Numbered from the stretch's first letter, positions 8,192-16,886 are shown. The stretch: 48,454 nt of DNA from Candidatus Aquidulcis sp. (GCA_020723345.1 DYJA01000049.1:1-48454); one strand, 5' to 3'. Program-made: numbers and translations. The notes: generated from the sequence alone by a model not told the origin.

Positions 8192-9843
8192 TGGATCAAG
8201 ACACGCGCCTGCGGCTGGAACGCATCCTCGCGATCAGCTACGAAATGATCTCGACCGCGTCACTCGACGATATTCTGCACCGGATTGTTCAAGTCGCGGC
8301 AGAACTTGTCGATTGTGAGACCGTCGGCATTTTGCTATTGGACGAATCGGCGAACATTTTACGCTTTGTCGCGGCGACGCTGTTCAAGGATCGCCTCCTC
8401 GATATTCCCGTTCCCCTCGACGTGTCCATCGCCGGCGCGGCATTCACCAGCGCGCAGCCGATCATCGCGAACGACGCCCGACGCGATCCCCGCTACTATC
8501 CCAAAGTGGATCAAGTGCTCGGTCTCTCCACGCAATCGCTCGTCGCCGTGCCGCTGCAATTTCGCGACCGCAAGATCGGCGTGTTGGAAGCCAAAAACAA
8601 AAAGCAGGGTCTGCTCTTCGACGCCGCGGATGCGGAAACCCTCGCCCTGCTCGCCGCGCAAACGACGATCGCGATTGAGAACGCGCGCTTGCTCGATCAG
8701 TACGCGCGGCTGCTGCAAACCGAACAGACCGAACATCAAATGGCGGACGCGTTGCGCCAAGCCAGCGTCGCGTTGAGCAGCACGCTCGATTACGCGCAAG
8801 TCATCGACCGCATTCTCGAACAGGTCAGCCAGGTTATTCCCAACGACACCAGCAACGTGATGATGATCGAAGCGGGCGACATCGCGCGCGTTTTTCGCGG
8901 ACACGGGTACGCGCGCTTTGGCACCGCGGAGAAACTGGATTCGATCACGTTGAACATCGCGGACGCGGCGGGCTTGCGCCAAATGCGCGCGACCGGCAAG
9001 CCCATCGTCATTCCCGACGTTTCGCAAGACCCGACCTGGGTTCATTCGCGTCCCGAACACGCGTGGATCAAGTCGTACGTCGGCGCGCCGATCATCATTC
9101 ACGATCAGGTCGCGGGATTCTTGAACGCGAACAGCGCGACGCTGAACGCGTACGATCAGACGGACGCGGAACGCTTGCAGGCGTTCGCCGCGCACGCCGC
9201 CACGGCAATCGAAAACGCGCGGCTGTATCAGCAAGCCCAGCAAGAAATCGCCGAGCGCATCAAAGTCGAAGAGGAATTGCGGCAGCATCGCGATCACCTG
9301 GAAGAATTGGTCAAAGAGCGCACCGCCGAACTGCAGCGCCTCGCCATTACCGATCCGTTGACGGAAGTGTTCAATCGCCGCCATTTGTTCGTGTTGGGCG
9401 AGCAGGCGTTCCAGCAAGCGCAGCGCTATCGGCATCCGCTTGCCGCGTTGATGATCGACCTGGATCATTTCAAACAGATCAACGATCGCTACGGACACGC
9501 CGTCGGCGATCAAGCGTTGAAAAAACTGGCGGAACGGCTGGTGAGCAATTTGCGCGCGGTGGATATTCTGGGACGCTACGGCGGCGAGGAATTTGTCGTG
9601 CTGATGCCAGAGACCGATGGGGAGACCGCGCGGCAAACGGCGGAACGTCTCTGCGCGAGCATTCGCGCGATCAAGGTCGAAACTGCCCATGGCGGAATCA
9701 GTTTCACGGCGAGCATCGGCATCGCGACACTCCACGCGGCGAACGATGTAACGATCGACGCGTTGATCCAGCGCGCCGACGCCGCGATGTATGCCGCCAA
9801 GCAAGCCGGGCGCAACCAGGTTTGCGCGCAACGCCAAGAATGA
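8191..9843 (+). CDS. Diguanylate cyclase with two GAF domains
   Basis: A 550-residue soluble signalling protein. Two GAF sensor domains occupy about residues 15-170 and 190-350. A short coiled coil (ERIKVEEELRQHRDHLEELVKERTAEL in two parts) leads into a GGDEF domain at about 380-545. The catalytic motif is GGEEF (464-468), an active variant. The allosteric I-site RxxD is intact (R455-AV-D458), so c-di-GMP synthesis with product inhibition is expected. No transmembrane segment or EAL domain is seen, so the inputs are cytoplasmic small molecules or redox/gas ligands of the GAF domains. The start ATG 8191 overlaps the upstream stop by one base. Confidence 0.92.
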   Translation: MDQDTRLRLERILAISYEMISTASLDDILHRIVQVAAELVDCETVGILLLDESANILRFVAATLFKDRLLDIPVPLDVSIAGAAFTSAQPIIANDARRDPRYYPKVDQVLGLSTQSLVAVPLQFRDRKIGVLEAKNKKQGLLFDAADAETLALLAAQTTIAIENARLLDQYARLLQTEQTEHQMADALRQASVALSSTLDYAQVIDRILEQVSQVIPNDTSNVMMIEAGDIARVFRGHGYARFGTAEKLDSITLNIADAAGLRQMRATGKPIVIPDVSQDPTWVHSRPEHAWIKSYVGAPIIIHDQVAGFLNANSATLNAYDQTDAERLQAFAAHAATAIENARLYQQAQQEIAERIKVEEELRQHRDHLEELVKERTAELQRLAITDPLTEVFNRRHLFVLGEQAFQQAQRYRHPLAALMIDLDHFKQINDRYGHAVGDQALKKLAERLVSNLRAVDILGRYGGEEFVVLMPETDGETARQTAERLCASIRAIKVETAHGGISFTASIGIATLHAANDVTIDALIQRADAAMYAAKQAGRNQVCAQRQE

Positions 9844-9847
9844 TCAG

Positions 9848-9890
9848 CCCGAAGTGTTTGCGACAGTAAACCTTCGGGTTATTTGTTTAT
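9848..9890 (+). terminator. Probable terminator after the diguanylate cyclase gene
   Basis: CCCGAAG (9848-9854) pairs with CTTCGGG (9872-9878). A T-rich stretch (TTATTTGTTT) follows. Confidence 0.5.
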
Positions 9891-9911
9891 CCGTCCCTCT
9901 TGTTGTATACT
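9883..9911 (+). promoter_or_regulatory. Probable promoter of smc
   Basis: TTGTTT (9883-9888), a 17 bp spacer and TATACT (9906-9911) lie about 45 bp before the smc start. Confidence 0.55.
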
Positions 9912-9917
9912 ACCGCT

Positions 9918-9955
9918 CGAATCTTCGAATCTCTAATCTCTGATCTCTAATCTCC
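9918..9955. repeat. Word-repeat spacer (ATCTCTAATCTCTGATCTC)
   Basis: Four variants of the AATCTCT word run directly into the smc start codon. Confidence 0.65.
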
Positions 9956-12607
9956 ATGTATCTCAAACATCTCGAACTTCACGGCTTTAAGACGTTTGCC
10001 AACCGTACGCATTTTGTGTACGACCTCGGCGTTACTGCGATTGTCGGACCGAATGGCAGCGGCAAGTCCAACATTGCCGACGCCGTGCGTTGGGTGATGG
10101 GCGAGCAGTCGCATTTGGAATTGCGCGTCAAGAAAACCGAGGACGTGATCTTCACAGGCAGCGCGACGCGTCCGCGGATGGGCATGGCGGAAGTTTCGAT
10201 GACGCTGGAGAATCCCGAGCCGTGGACGCGCGATTCAGCCACAGGGGACATGACTGTGGCAGAAGTGCGCCACAGCCAGGACACAGGGGAAAAAACCAAA
10301 GTTGATCCTGTGACTGAATTGCTCCGCTCGAATCCCTCCGAAGTGACGATTGGTCGCCGCGCGTACCGCGACGGCGGCAACGAATATTATCTCAACGGCT
10401 CGCGCGTGCGATTGCGCGACGTGATGGAACTCCTCGCGCGCTGGGGACTCGCGCGCAACACCTACGCGGTGATCGGACAAGGTTTAGTTGATCAAGCATT
10501 GTCGCTGCGTCCCGAAGAACGCCGCGCGCTGTTTGAAGAAGCCGCGGGCATCGGGCTGTATCAATCGAAACGCCAGAACGCGCTCGACAAACTTGCCGAG
10601 ACGCAGCAGAACCTCGTCCGCGTCAACGACATCATCAACGAAATTTCGCCGCGCCTGCCTTCGCTCGCGCGCCAAGCGGAGCGCGCCAAAAATTACGATG
10701 GAGTCGTGCAATCGCTCGACGACAAATTGCGTTTGTGGTACGCGTTTCATTGGGTGCACGCGCAGCAACACGCGCAAGAAGCGGCGACGCGCGAAAAGAG
10801 CGCGCGCGAAATCTTGACCGCGCGACGTACGGGCGTGCAAGACCTGACCGCGCGCATGGCGCACTTGCGCCGTCAAGGGCAAGAACTGCGCGCGCAACTC
10901 GCCGACGCGCGGCGCGCGCGGATGCAATTGGAGCAAACGCACGCGACGTACTTGCGCGAACTCGCCGTCCTCGAAGAGCGTTTGCGTTTCACGACGCAGC
11001 AGCGTGACGAAGCCAGCGCGGAAACCGAATCGTTGCAAGAATCGAAACGCGCGCAAGAAAAACGGATCGAACTCGCGGCAGCCGAACGCCAAGCGAAAGA
11101 GCAGGAACGCGATCACGCCGCGCAGCGCGTCGCCGCAAAAGAAAAGGAACTGCGCGATTTGGAGTATCGCGCGTCGCACGCCGAGACCTTGCTCGAAGAA
11201 AGCCAGCCCGAAATCCGCGCGCTCGCGAAAAAACTTGCCGCGCTCAAAGAACGGCTGGGTGTCTACGAAGACGGTTTGCGCGCGGCGGCGGCGTTGAGCG
11301 TCCAAGCCGATCTGCTCACCTCGCTCGAATTCAAACGCGCGGAAGCGGATCGCGCGCTCGAGGCGGCGCGCGCGCAAATCGCGGAACTGCGCGCCGCGTT
11401 AACGATTGCCGAGCGTGAAGTCGCGAACGCGCGCGCGGTCGAAGAAGCGGCGCGCGGCGGACTGGCGCAGTACGACGCGCAGATCGCGGCAAAGACGCGC
11501 CGCGTCGACGCGTTCGCGCGCGAAGTGCAAACCGCGACGACCAAGCGCGACGAGTACAAAGCGCAAAGCGATAAAGCCGCGCGCGCGCTCGCGGAGAACG
11601 ACCAGACGGTCGCGCCAGTTGAAGCGCGGCTCGCCGAAACCGAAAAAGCGCAAGTCGAATTGGAAGAGCAGGAATCGCTGGAACGCGCGCGGCTCGCGGA
11701 GTTTGAGGACGCGCACAATCGCGCGGTGCTCGACGCGGAGCGCGCGCGCGCGGAAATCGCGCGGCTTGAGGCGGAAATCGAAGACGACCTCGCGTCTGGC
11801 AGAATCGTCTCCGAGATCAAAATCGCGGACGAGACGAACGGCGCGGCGCGCGATACCGCCATCGTCTTCAACGCGGACTTGCCATCGCAGTTGCGTTTGC
11901 AGATGGGCGAAGAAGTCGTCGCGCTGCCCGTTGTCACCGAGGTACCCGAAGGACTCGAAAAAGAGATTCGGCGTTTGCGAAATCAGTTGAAATATATGGG
12001 CGCGGTGAATCCGAACGCGCCGCAAGAGTACGACGAGTTGAAAACGCGCCACGCGTTTCTCACGGAACAAACAACCGACGCGCAGCACGCGATTGAAAAA
12101 TTAAATCTCGCTGTCGCCGAACTCGACCAGATCATGCGCGAGAAATTTCAAGAGACGTTCAAAGCAGTCAACGTCGAGTTCACGAAATTTTTTACGATTC
12201 TGTTCAACGGCGGCACCGCGCGCCTCGAACTGACGAATCCCGAAGACATTACGCAGACTGGCATTGACGTGGTCGCGCGTCCGCCGGGCAAACGCTCCGC
12301 GCATCTCGCGATGTTGTCGGGCGGCGAGCGCGCGCTGACTGCAACCGCGCTGCTCTTCGCGATCCTCAAAGTGTCGCCGACGCCGTTCTGCGTGTTGGAC
12401 GAGGTGGACGCCGCGCTCGACGAAGCGAACGTCGCGCGGTTCCGCGACGCGCTGCGGACGCTGACCGCCGGCACACAGTTCATCGTCATCACGCACAACC
12501 GCACGACGATGGAAAGCGCGGACGCGGTTTACGGGATCACGATGAGCGAGGACGGCGTGTCGCAGGCGATTTCGTTGCGGCTGGAGTCAACGAATCAAAA
12601 CGAATAA
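9956..12607 (+). CDS. smc: Chromosome partition protein SMC, short form without a recognisable hinge
   Basis: SMC ATPases compact and segregate chromosomes with ScpA/ScpB. The N-terminal head has Walker A GPNGSGKS (31-38). The C-terminal head has the signature LSGGE (787-791) and Walker B FCVLDEVDAALDEAN (from about 811). The middle is Ala/Glu/Arg-rich coiled coil. At 883 residues it is about 300 shorter than usual SMC (near 1170-1190). The first arm reaches GVYEDGLRAAAALS (about 436-450), the point where canonical SMCs enter the hinge. Here it passes straight into more heptads, with no glycine-rich hinge block. There is no CxxC zinc hook either. Residues about 93-121 (DSATGDMTV...PVTEL) form an extra loop encoded by an inverted-repeat segment. 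The stop codon lies in a palindrome. Confidence 0.9.
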   Translation: MYLKHLELHGFKTFANRTHFVYDLGVTAIVGPNGSGKSNIADAVRWVMGEQSHLELRVKKTEDVIFTGSATRPRMGMAEVSMTLENPEPWTRDSATGDMTVAEVRHSQDTGEKTKVDPVTELLRSNPSEVTIGRRAYRDGGNEYYLNGSRVRLRDVMELLARWGLARNTYAVIGQGLVDQALSLRPEERRALFEEAAGIGLYQSKRQNALDKLAETQQNLVRVNDIINEISPRLPSLARQAERAKNYDGVVQSLDDKLRLWYAFHWVHAQQHAQEAATREKSAREILTARRTGVQDLTARMAHLRRQGQELRAQLADARRARMQLEQTHATYLRELAVLEERLRFTTQQRDEASAETESLQESKRAQEKRIELAAAERQAKEQERDHAAQRVAAKEKELRDLEYRASHAETLLEESQPEIRALAKKLAALKERLGVYEDGLRAAAALSVQADLLTSLEFKRAEADRALEAARAQIAELRAALTIAEREVANARAVEEAARGGLAQYDAQIAAKTRRVDAFAREVQTATTKRDEYKAQSDKAARALAENDQTVAPVEARLAETEKAQVELEEQESLERARLAEFEDAHNRAVLDAERARAEIARLEAEIEDDLASGRIVSEIKIADETNGAARDTAIVFNADLPSQLRLQMGEEVVALPVVTEVPEGLEKEIRRLRNQLKYMGAVNPNAPQEYDELKTRHAFLTEQTTDAQHAIEKLNLAVAELDQIMREKFQETFKAVNVEFTKFFTILFNGGTARLELTNPEDITQTGIDVVARPPGKRSAHLAMLSGGERALTATALLFAILKVSPTPFCVLDEVDAALDEANVARFRDALRTLTAGTQFIVITHNRTTMESADAVYGITMSEDGVSQAISLRLESTNQNE
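10234..10318. repeat. Inverted-repeat segment inside smc
   Basis: TTCAGCCACAGG (10234-10245) faces CCTGTGACTGAA (10307-10318). Internal CCACAG/CTGTGG arms lie between them. It encodes about 28 residues absent from the usual SMC head loop. Confidence 0.55.
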
Positions 12608-12643
12608 ACGAATGTTGCCCGCGCGCTCATTCGTTTATTCGTT
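12599..12643. terminator. 16-bp perfect inverted repeat at the smc 3' end
   Basis: AACGAATAAACGAATG (12599-12614) pairs exactly with CATTCGTTTATTCGTT (12628-12643). The smc TAA stop is inside the left arm. There is no long T tract, so the terminator role is probable, not certain. A single-armed copy lies near 31453-31464. Confidence 0.55.
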
Positions 12644-12718
12644 GGAGATTCGTTGAGGCGGTTTCGTGATTGGTAGCCGTTCGTTTGCAACGAACGACAT
12701 CTGGAAGGAGATATTCAA

Positions 12719-13474
12719 ATGACATCTGATCCAATTGAATCGCTCCACAAACAAGTCTTGCAGTCAAAACTCGATGCAGTCGCGAAATCTTCACAAACCC
12801 CGAACGAAATACCGTCGGACAAATATATTTTCTGCAATACTTGTAAAGGAGAAACCAATCACATTTGCAAGGCAGACTATTCTCGGCAGTACGTGACGGA
12901 AGCCGAGAGATTTCTTGGCGGCTTTTGGCAAGAGGTTGGCTATCGTCTCTGGATGTGTGCGGGATGCGAGAGTTGTACGCTCGAACGCTATTATACAGAT
13001 GAAACAATGGAAGATGGTACAGGTGATTTTGGCGAGCAGTATTATGATGTAGAGTACTACCCGGAGCGTACTGAATTTCATGTTGAAAGCAAACGATTCC
13101 TACAACTTCCAGAGAAACTGGACGCGTTATACCGAGAAACATTACACGCTTTCAATCACAATATGCCCGTTCTTTGTTCTGCTGGGGTGCGTACTCTGAT
13201 TGAGGGTATCTGCGAAGACAAACACATCAAGGGGAAAAATCTCGAAGAAAAAATCAATGGTTTGTCCGCTGTCCTCCCTCAGAATATTGTAGCCAATCTT
13301 CATCGGTTTCGCTTTATTGGGAACACGGCCTTGCATGAACTGGTGACTCCCGACCGCGACGATTTGCGATTGGCGATTGAGATTTGCGAAGATCTGCTGA
13401 ACTTTCTCTATGAGTTGGATTACAAGACAAGCCGACTGGCAGGTTCAAATCAAGGCAACGAACCGATACCATGA
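12719..13474 (+). CDS. DUF4145-type protein with N-terminal zinc-binding cysteines
   Basis: A 251-residue soluble protein. The N-terminal third has a treble-clef-like cysteine set (C39, C42, H48, C50 and a MCAGCESC block near 80-87). The C-terminal region (about 130-235: AGVRTLIEGICEDKHIKGKNLEEKINGL, then FRFIGNTALHEL) matches my recollection of the DUF4145 helical domain. That domain is often found alone or in restriction and defence contexts; its function is unknown. The start is ATG 12719 with GGAAGGAG upstream. Codon use is visibly less GC-rich than in the neighbours, suggesting acquisition. It overlaps the next gene by 4 bp (ATGA). Confidence 0.75.
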   Translation: MTSDPIESLHKQVLQSKLDAVAKSSQTPNEIPSDKYIFCNTCKGETNHICKADYSRQYVTEAERFLGGFWQEVGYRLWMCAGCESCTLERYYTDETMEDGTGDFGEQYYDVEYYPERTEFHVESKRFLQLPEKLDALYRETLHAFNHNMPVLCSAGVRTLIEGICEDKHIKGKNLEEKINGLSAVLPQNIVANLHRFRFIGNTALHELVTPDRDDLRLAIEICEDLLNFLYELDYKTSRLAGSNQGNEPIP

Positions 13475-13974
13475 ACCACCTCTTCTCCATCCTCTACCTC
13501 CCCGTCACCGTCACCATCATCATCCCAGCCGTCATCCTGTCCGCGAGCAATCGCATCGCAGTTGGGTGGGGATTGGGCGCGCCGCTGAATTTGCTGCCGC
13601 CCATCGTCGGCGCGGGCGTGATCGCGTTCGGACTCGCGCTGATGGTGATGACGATTGCGCTGTTCGCGACAGTCGGCAAGGGAACGCTCGCGCCGTGGGA
13701 TCCGCCCAAGCATCTCGTCGTGCGCGGCGTCTATCGCCACGTTCGCAATCCGATGATTAGCGGTGTGATATTTGTTCTGCTCGGCGAAGCGATTTTGTTT
13801 GGCGCGCTCGCGCTGTTCGTTTGGTTCGGCGTATTCGCGCTGATCAACGCGATTTACATTCCGCTCGTCGAAGAGCGCGGTTTGGAAAAACGATTTGGCG
13901 AAGAATATCGCGTTTACCAGCAAAACGTGCCGCGCTGGATTCCGCGCGTGAAAGCGTGGGACGAGAATACGTAA
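13471..13974 (+). CDS. Isoprenylcysteine carboxyl methyltransferase / phospholipid methyltransferase-like membrane protein
   Basis: A 167-residue integral membrane protein with about four transmembrane segments. It ends in the family signature VYRHVRNPMISGVIF ... VEERGLEKRFGEEYRVYQQNVPRWIPR. The RHxRxP and EE motifs form the S-adenosylmethionine and lipid site in ICMT/PEMT-type enzymes. The methyl acceptor (isoprenoid, phospholipid or heavy metal-related) cannot be deduced. It is translationally coupled to the DUF4145 gene by an ATGA overlap, but its GC-rich composition resembles the host genes more than that partner. Confidence 0.8.
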   Translation: MNHLFSILYLPVTVTIIIPAVILSASNRIAVGWGLGAPLNLLPPIVGAGVIAFGLALMVMTIALFATVGKGTLAPWDPPKHLVVRGVYRHVRNPMISGVIFVLLGEAILFGALALFVWFGVFALINAIYIPLVEERGLEKRFGEEYRVYQQNVPRWIPRVKAWDENT

Positions 13975-13977
13975 CGC

Positions 13978-14052
13978 GAATTATTGGACACAGATTAACG
14001 CAGATAAACACAGATTAGAAAATCAGTGTCATCAGTGTTTATCGGTGTCCCA
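13978..14052. repeat. GGACACAGATAAACACAGAT-type palindromic repeat
   Basis: A GGACACAGATTAACGCAGAT-like stretch is followed by AATCAGTGT and GGTGTCC, so the ends are complementary. A second copy lies at 37325-37379. Confidence 0.7.
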
Positions 14053-14074
14053 ATGATTTTCATGATTGCCCCAT

Positions 14075-14103
14075 TTGTCATCCCAGGCATTGTGTTGTAT
14101 CAT
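14075..14103 (+). promoter_or_regulatory. Probable promoter of the zinc-ribbon protein gene
   Basis: TTGTCA (14075-14080), 17 bp and TATCAT (14098-14103), 28 bp before ATG 14132. Confidence 0.6.
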
Positions 14104-14131
14104 CACGTTCGATCCTGCTCGGAGGTGAACC

Positions 14132-14695
14132 ATGTTCCGACGACCGATGCGCCCGCTCCGCCGCGCGGCAATGCGCGGGGTCATGCGCCCGAATCAAATC
14201 GTACTGCAAGCCGTCGCGCGCGCGAACAATTTGCTCGCGCAGGGCAAGCCGAACGACGCCGCGCAAATTTTCGAGCGGCTCGCGCAAGAAGGCGACGCGC
14301 GCGGTTTGGCGAAACCTGCCGCGAACGCGCACGCGCAAGCCGCGCTCGCGTACGCGCAGGCGAAGAACGAGAACACCGCGCTCACGCACGCGCGCACCGC
14401 GCTGACCCAGTTTGCGCAACTCGGTATGGCGCAGCGCGCGCCGACGTTTTACAACAACATCGTCCAGAAATTGCGCGAGAACGGCATGACGAACGCGGCG
14501 GACGCGTTGACGCGCGAGTTCGGCGATCAGATCAAAACGCTTGGCGCACAAGGAGTTGGCGCCGCGCCGCGCGGACGACTGCCGAGCAAGTGTCCGCATT
14601 GCGCGGGTCCCGCGCGCAGCGACGAAGTGGAATGGATCGACGCGCAGAGCGCGGAATGTGTTTATTGCGGCGGGGTAATCCAAACGGAAGGATGA
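14132..14695 (+). CDS. Helical-repeat protein with C-terminal zinc ribbon, function unknown
   Basis: 187 residues. A basic N-terminus (MFRRPMRPLRRAAMRG) is followed by alanine-rich helices resembling TPR-like repeats (about 25-125). The protein ends with a four-cysteine ribbon, CPHC near 149-152 and CVYC near 177-180, in a context typical of small zinc ribbons. GGAGGTG precedes ATG 14132 and fixes the start. I do not recognise a family with a known role. It may be an adaptor in protein or RNA binding. The TGA stop (14693-14695) abuts a 13-bp perfect hairpin that probably ends its transcript. Confidence 0.65.
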   Translation: MFRRPMRPLRRAAMRGVMRPNQIVLQAVARANNLLAQGKPNDAAQIFERLAQEGDARGLAKPAANAHAQAALAYAQAKNENTALTHARTALTQFAQLGMAQRAPTFYNNIVQKLRENGMTNAADALTREFGDQIKTLGAQGVGAAPRGRLPSKCPHCAGPARSDEVEWIDAQSAECVYCGGVIQTEG

Positions 14696-14733
14696 AGTCA
14701 GAAGTATGAATTCATACTTTATACTTCTGACTT
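14695..14733. terminator. 13-bp perfect inverted repeat after the zinc-ribbon gene
   Basis: AAGTCAGAAGTAT (14695-14707) pairs with ATACTTCTGACTT (14721-14733). The loop contains GAATTCATAC. No strong T tract follows. Confidence 0.5.
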
Positions 14734-14752
14734 TAGTTACGAGAGGAACTTG

Positions 14753-15649
14753 ATGTCACTAAAAATTGAAGGGGTCTTTCCACCCGTCCCAACTCCATTC
14801 GACGCGAATGGGGAAATCGCGCCAGACAAACTCAAAGCGAACATCGCGCTGTGGAACAAAACTGGCTTGAACGGCTACGTCGTCCTCGGCTCGAATGGCG
14901 AAGCGGTGATGCTGACCGAGGACGAAAAAATCGCGCTGTGGCAAGCCGCGCGCGACGCGATTCCGCGCGATAAACTTTTCCTCGTCGGCGCGGGCATGGA
15001 GTCCACGCGCGCGAGCATCGCGCTGGCGAAACGCGCCGCGCAAGTCGGCGCGGACGCGGCGATGTTCGTCACGCCGAGTTACTACAAAGCCGAAATGAAA
15101 CCCGCGACGCTCGTCAATCACTATCGCGTCATCGCCGACGCGTCGCCGCTTCCGACGATTATTTACAACATGCCTGCCGCCACCGGCATTGACGTGGACG
15201 CGAACACGGTGACTCAACTCGCGCAGCATCCCAACATCATCGGCATCAAGGACAGCGGCGGCAACGTCGCAAAGTACGCCGACCTTGTGCGCGCGGTGCG
15301 TCCCGATTTCGCGGTGCTCGCGGGGTCGGGCGGCTATTTGTATCCCGCGCTGTGCGTCGGCGCGCGCGGCGCGGTCGCCGCGCTTGCGAACGTCGCGCCG
15401 CGCGAATGTGTTGCGATGTACGACGCATTCCGCGCCGGTCGGCACGACGAGGCGCGCGCGCTGCAACTGCGTTTCACGCAACTCAACGCGGCGGTCACGT
15501 CGCGCTGGAACGTGCCTGGGCTTAAAGCCGCGCTCGAAGAATTGAACCAGGGTTATTACGGCGGCGCGCCGCGCTTGCCGCTCCGCCCGCTCGGCGACGA
15601 AGACCGCGCGGCGTTACGCAAAGTGATGCAAGACGCGCAAGTAATCTGA
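14753..15649 (+). CDS. Dihydrodipicolinate synthase family aldolase (HOGA-like GSNGE variant)
   Basis: A 298-residue class I aldolase with a TIM-barrel fold. The Schiff-base lysine lies in IIGIKDSGG and the catalytic tyrosine in IIYNMPAATG. The pyruvate-binding loop reads GSNGE instead of the GTTGE/GTTGES of true DapA. That variant is seen in 4-hydroxy-2-oxoglutarate and related 2-keto-acid aldolases, so I do not call dapA. The start is ATG 14753, six bases after GAGAGG; a TTG three bases earlier is less likely. It stands between hairpin spacers, so it is probably monocistronic. Confidence 0.85.
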   Translation: MSLKIEGVFPPVPTPFDANGEIAPDKLKANIALWNKTGLNGYVVLGSNGEAVMLTEDEKIALWQAARDAIPRDKLFLVGAGMESTRASIALAKRAAQVGADAAMFVTPSYYKAEMKPATLVNHYRVIADASPLPTIIYNMPAATGIDVDANTVTQLAQHPNIIGIKDSGGNVAKYADLVRAVRPDFAVLAGSGGYLYPALCVGARGAVAALANVAPRECVAMYDAFRAGRHDEARALQLRFTQLNAAVTSRWNVPGLKAALEELNQGYYGGAPRLPLRPLGDEDRAALRKVMQDAQVI

Positions 15650-15699
15650 TCACGCATCACGCATTACGCATCACGTGAATCGTGATGCGTGATGCGTGA
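15650..15699. repeat. Inverted word repeat (TCACGCATCACGCATTACGC)
   Basis: TCACGCAT words (15650-15675) face their complement GTGATGCGTGATGCGTGA (15682-15699). Related words recur at 44036-44101 and 45095-45145. Confidence 0.7.
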
Positions 15700-15709
15700 A
15701 CATCCCATC

Positions 15710-16819
15710 ATGTCTTTCGACGAACTGCTCTTCCAACTCGACAACGCGAAATCCGTCGCCGCCAAGACGCGCTTGGTGCGCGAATTTGCGAACGCGCACC
15801 CGTCGCCGCTGATCGAAGACACCCGCGTCACGTTCTTTTACATCAGCGAAGACGCCGAAAGCGTCGAACTCGTCGGCGATTGGACGCACTGGCAGCCGAC
15901 CGCGCCGCTGGAATATCTCCCGGATACCCCCCTCTGGTATCGGGTCGAGCGATTTCCGCGCGCGGCGCGCTTGGAGTACCGCGTCGTCGTCAACGGGCAC
16001 GCGCGCGTCGATCCGCGCAATCCGTACACCGCGCCGCCGGGCTTCGGACCCAATTCCGAAATCGTCATGCCGGACTATCGCGCGCCGCGCGAACTGACGG
16101 ACGCGCCGCCGTCGACGCGCGGCGTGGTCGAACAGCACTGGATGATCAGCAGCGCGCTGAAAGATCGGCGGACGTTTTGGATCTGCTTGCCGCCGCGCTA
16201 TGCGGCGCAACAAGAATATCCGGTCGCGTATTTTAACGACGGCGACGGCTATTTGCACTATGCGGAATTGCCGCGCGTGATGGATTATTTGATCGAGTGC
16301 GGCGCGGTCAAGCCGTTCATCGCGGTCTTGATCAAACCGGACGACCGCGAGAAAGAATACGCGCGCAACAATTCCTACGTGCGTTTTTTGACGAACGAAC
16401 TTGTCCCGTGGATGGACGACAACTATCCGACGCGCGCGGACGCGTCGGCGCGCGCGATCATCGGCGCGTCGTTCGGCGGATTGATCGCCGCGCACGCCGC
16501 GCGCCGCCGCCCGAATGTATTCGGCTTGGTCGGCGGGCAGTCGGGATTTTACAGTTATCACAACGACGCGCTGCTGCGCGATTACGCCGCCGCGCAAAAT
16601 CTGGGAATGCGTTTCCACCTGACGGTCGGCGCATTTGAAACGGATTTGCGCGGCAATGGCAAATCTGATGATGATCTCGTCGCCGCGCAGCGACGCTTTG
16701 GCGATTTGCTGCGCGCCAAAGGTTACGCGGTCGAGAGCGCGGAATATCCGGAAGGACACCAGTGGGGATTCTGGCGCGCGCACGTTGGGGAGATGCTCAA
16801 GTTCTTTTGGGGAAACTAG
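15710..16819 (+). CDS. Enterochelin-esterase-like alpha/beta hydrolase with N-terminal E-set domain
   Basis: 369 residues. An N-terminal immunoglobulin-like (CBM48/Fes-N type) domain at about 35-125 (VTFFYISEDAESVELVGDWTHW) precedes an esterase-D/Fes-type hydrolase domain. The nucleophile serine is in IIGASFGGL and the catalytic histidine in PEGHQWGFWR near the end. Proteins of this layout hydrolyse siderophore trilactones, acyl esters or glucan-linked esters. No iron genes are nearby, so the substrate is open. No signal peptide is visible, so it is probably cytoplasmic. Start ATG 15710 is chosen because the 7-codon extension lies in a palindromic spacer. Confidence 0.82.
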   Translation: MSFDELLFQLDNAKSVAAKTRLVREFANAHPSPLIEDTRVTFFYISEDAESVELVGDWTHWQPTAPLEYLPDTPLWYRVERFPRAARLEYRVVVNGHARVDPRNPYTAPPGFGPNSEIVMPDYRAPRELTDAPPSTRGVVEQHWMISSALKDRRTFWICLPPRYAAQQEYPVAYFNDGDGYLHYAELPRVMDYLIECGAVKPFIAVLIKPDDREKEYARNNSYVRFLTNELVPWMDDNYPTRADASARAIIGASFGGLIAAHAARRRPNVFGLVGGQSGFYSYHNDALLRDYAAAQNLGMRFHLTVGAFETDLRGNGKSDDDLVAAQRRFGDLLRAKGYAVESAEYPEGHQWGFWRAHVGEMLKFFWGN

Positions 16820-16829
16820 GTCGGGGCAC

Positions 16830-16886
16830 AGTATTCAGTATCCAGTATTCAGTGATCCGAAAACTGAATACTGGATACTGAATACT
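16830..16886. terminator. 24-bp perfect inverted repeat between convergent genes
   Basis: The arm at 16830-16853 (AGTATTCAGTATCC...) is the exact complement of 16863-16886, with a 9-nt loop. It contains the 3' end of the antiporter-like gene, whose TAG comes from the palindrome. It probably terminates transcription from both sides. Confidence 0.7.

Noticed and set aside
8359-9837. 492-codon minus-strand frame
   Set aside because: Antisense of the diguanylate cyclase gene, whose own frame has all domain motifs.
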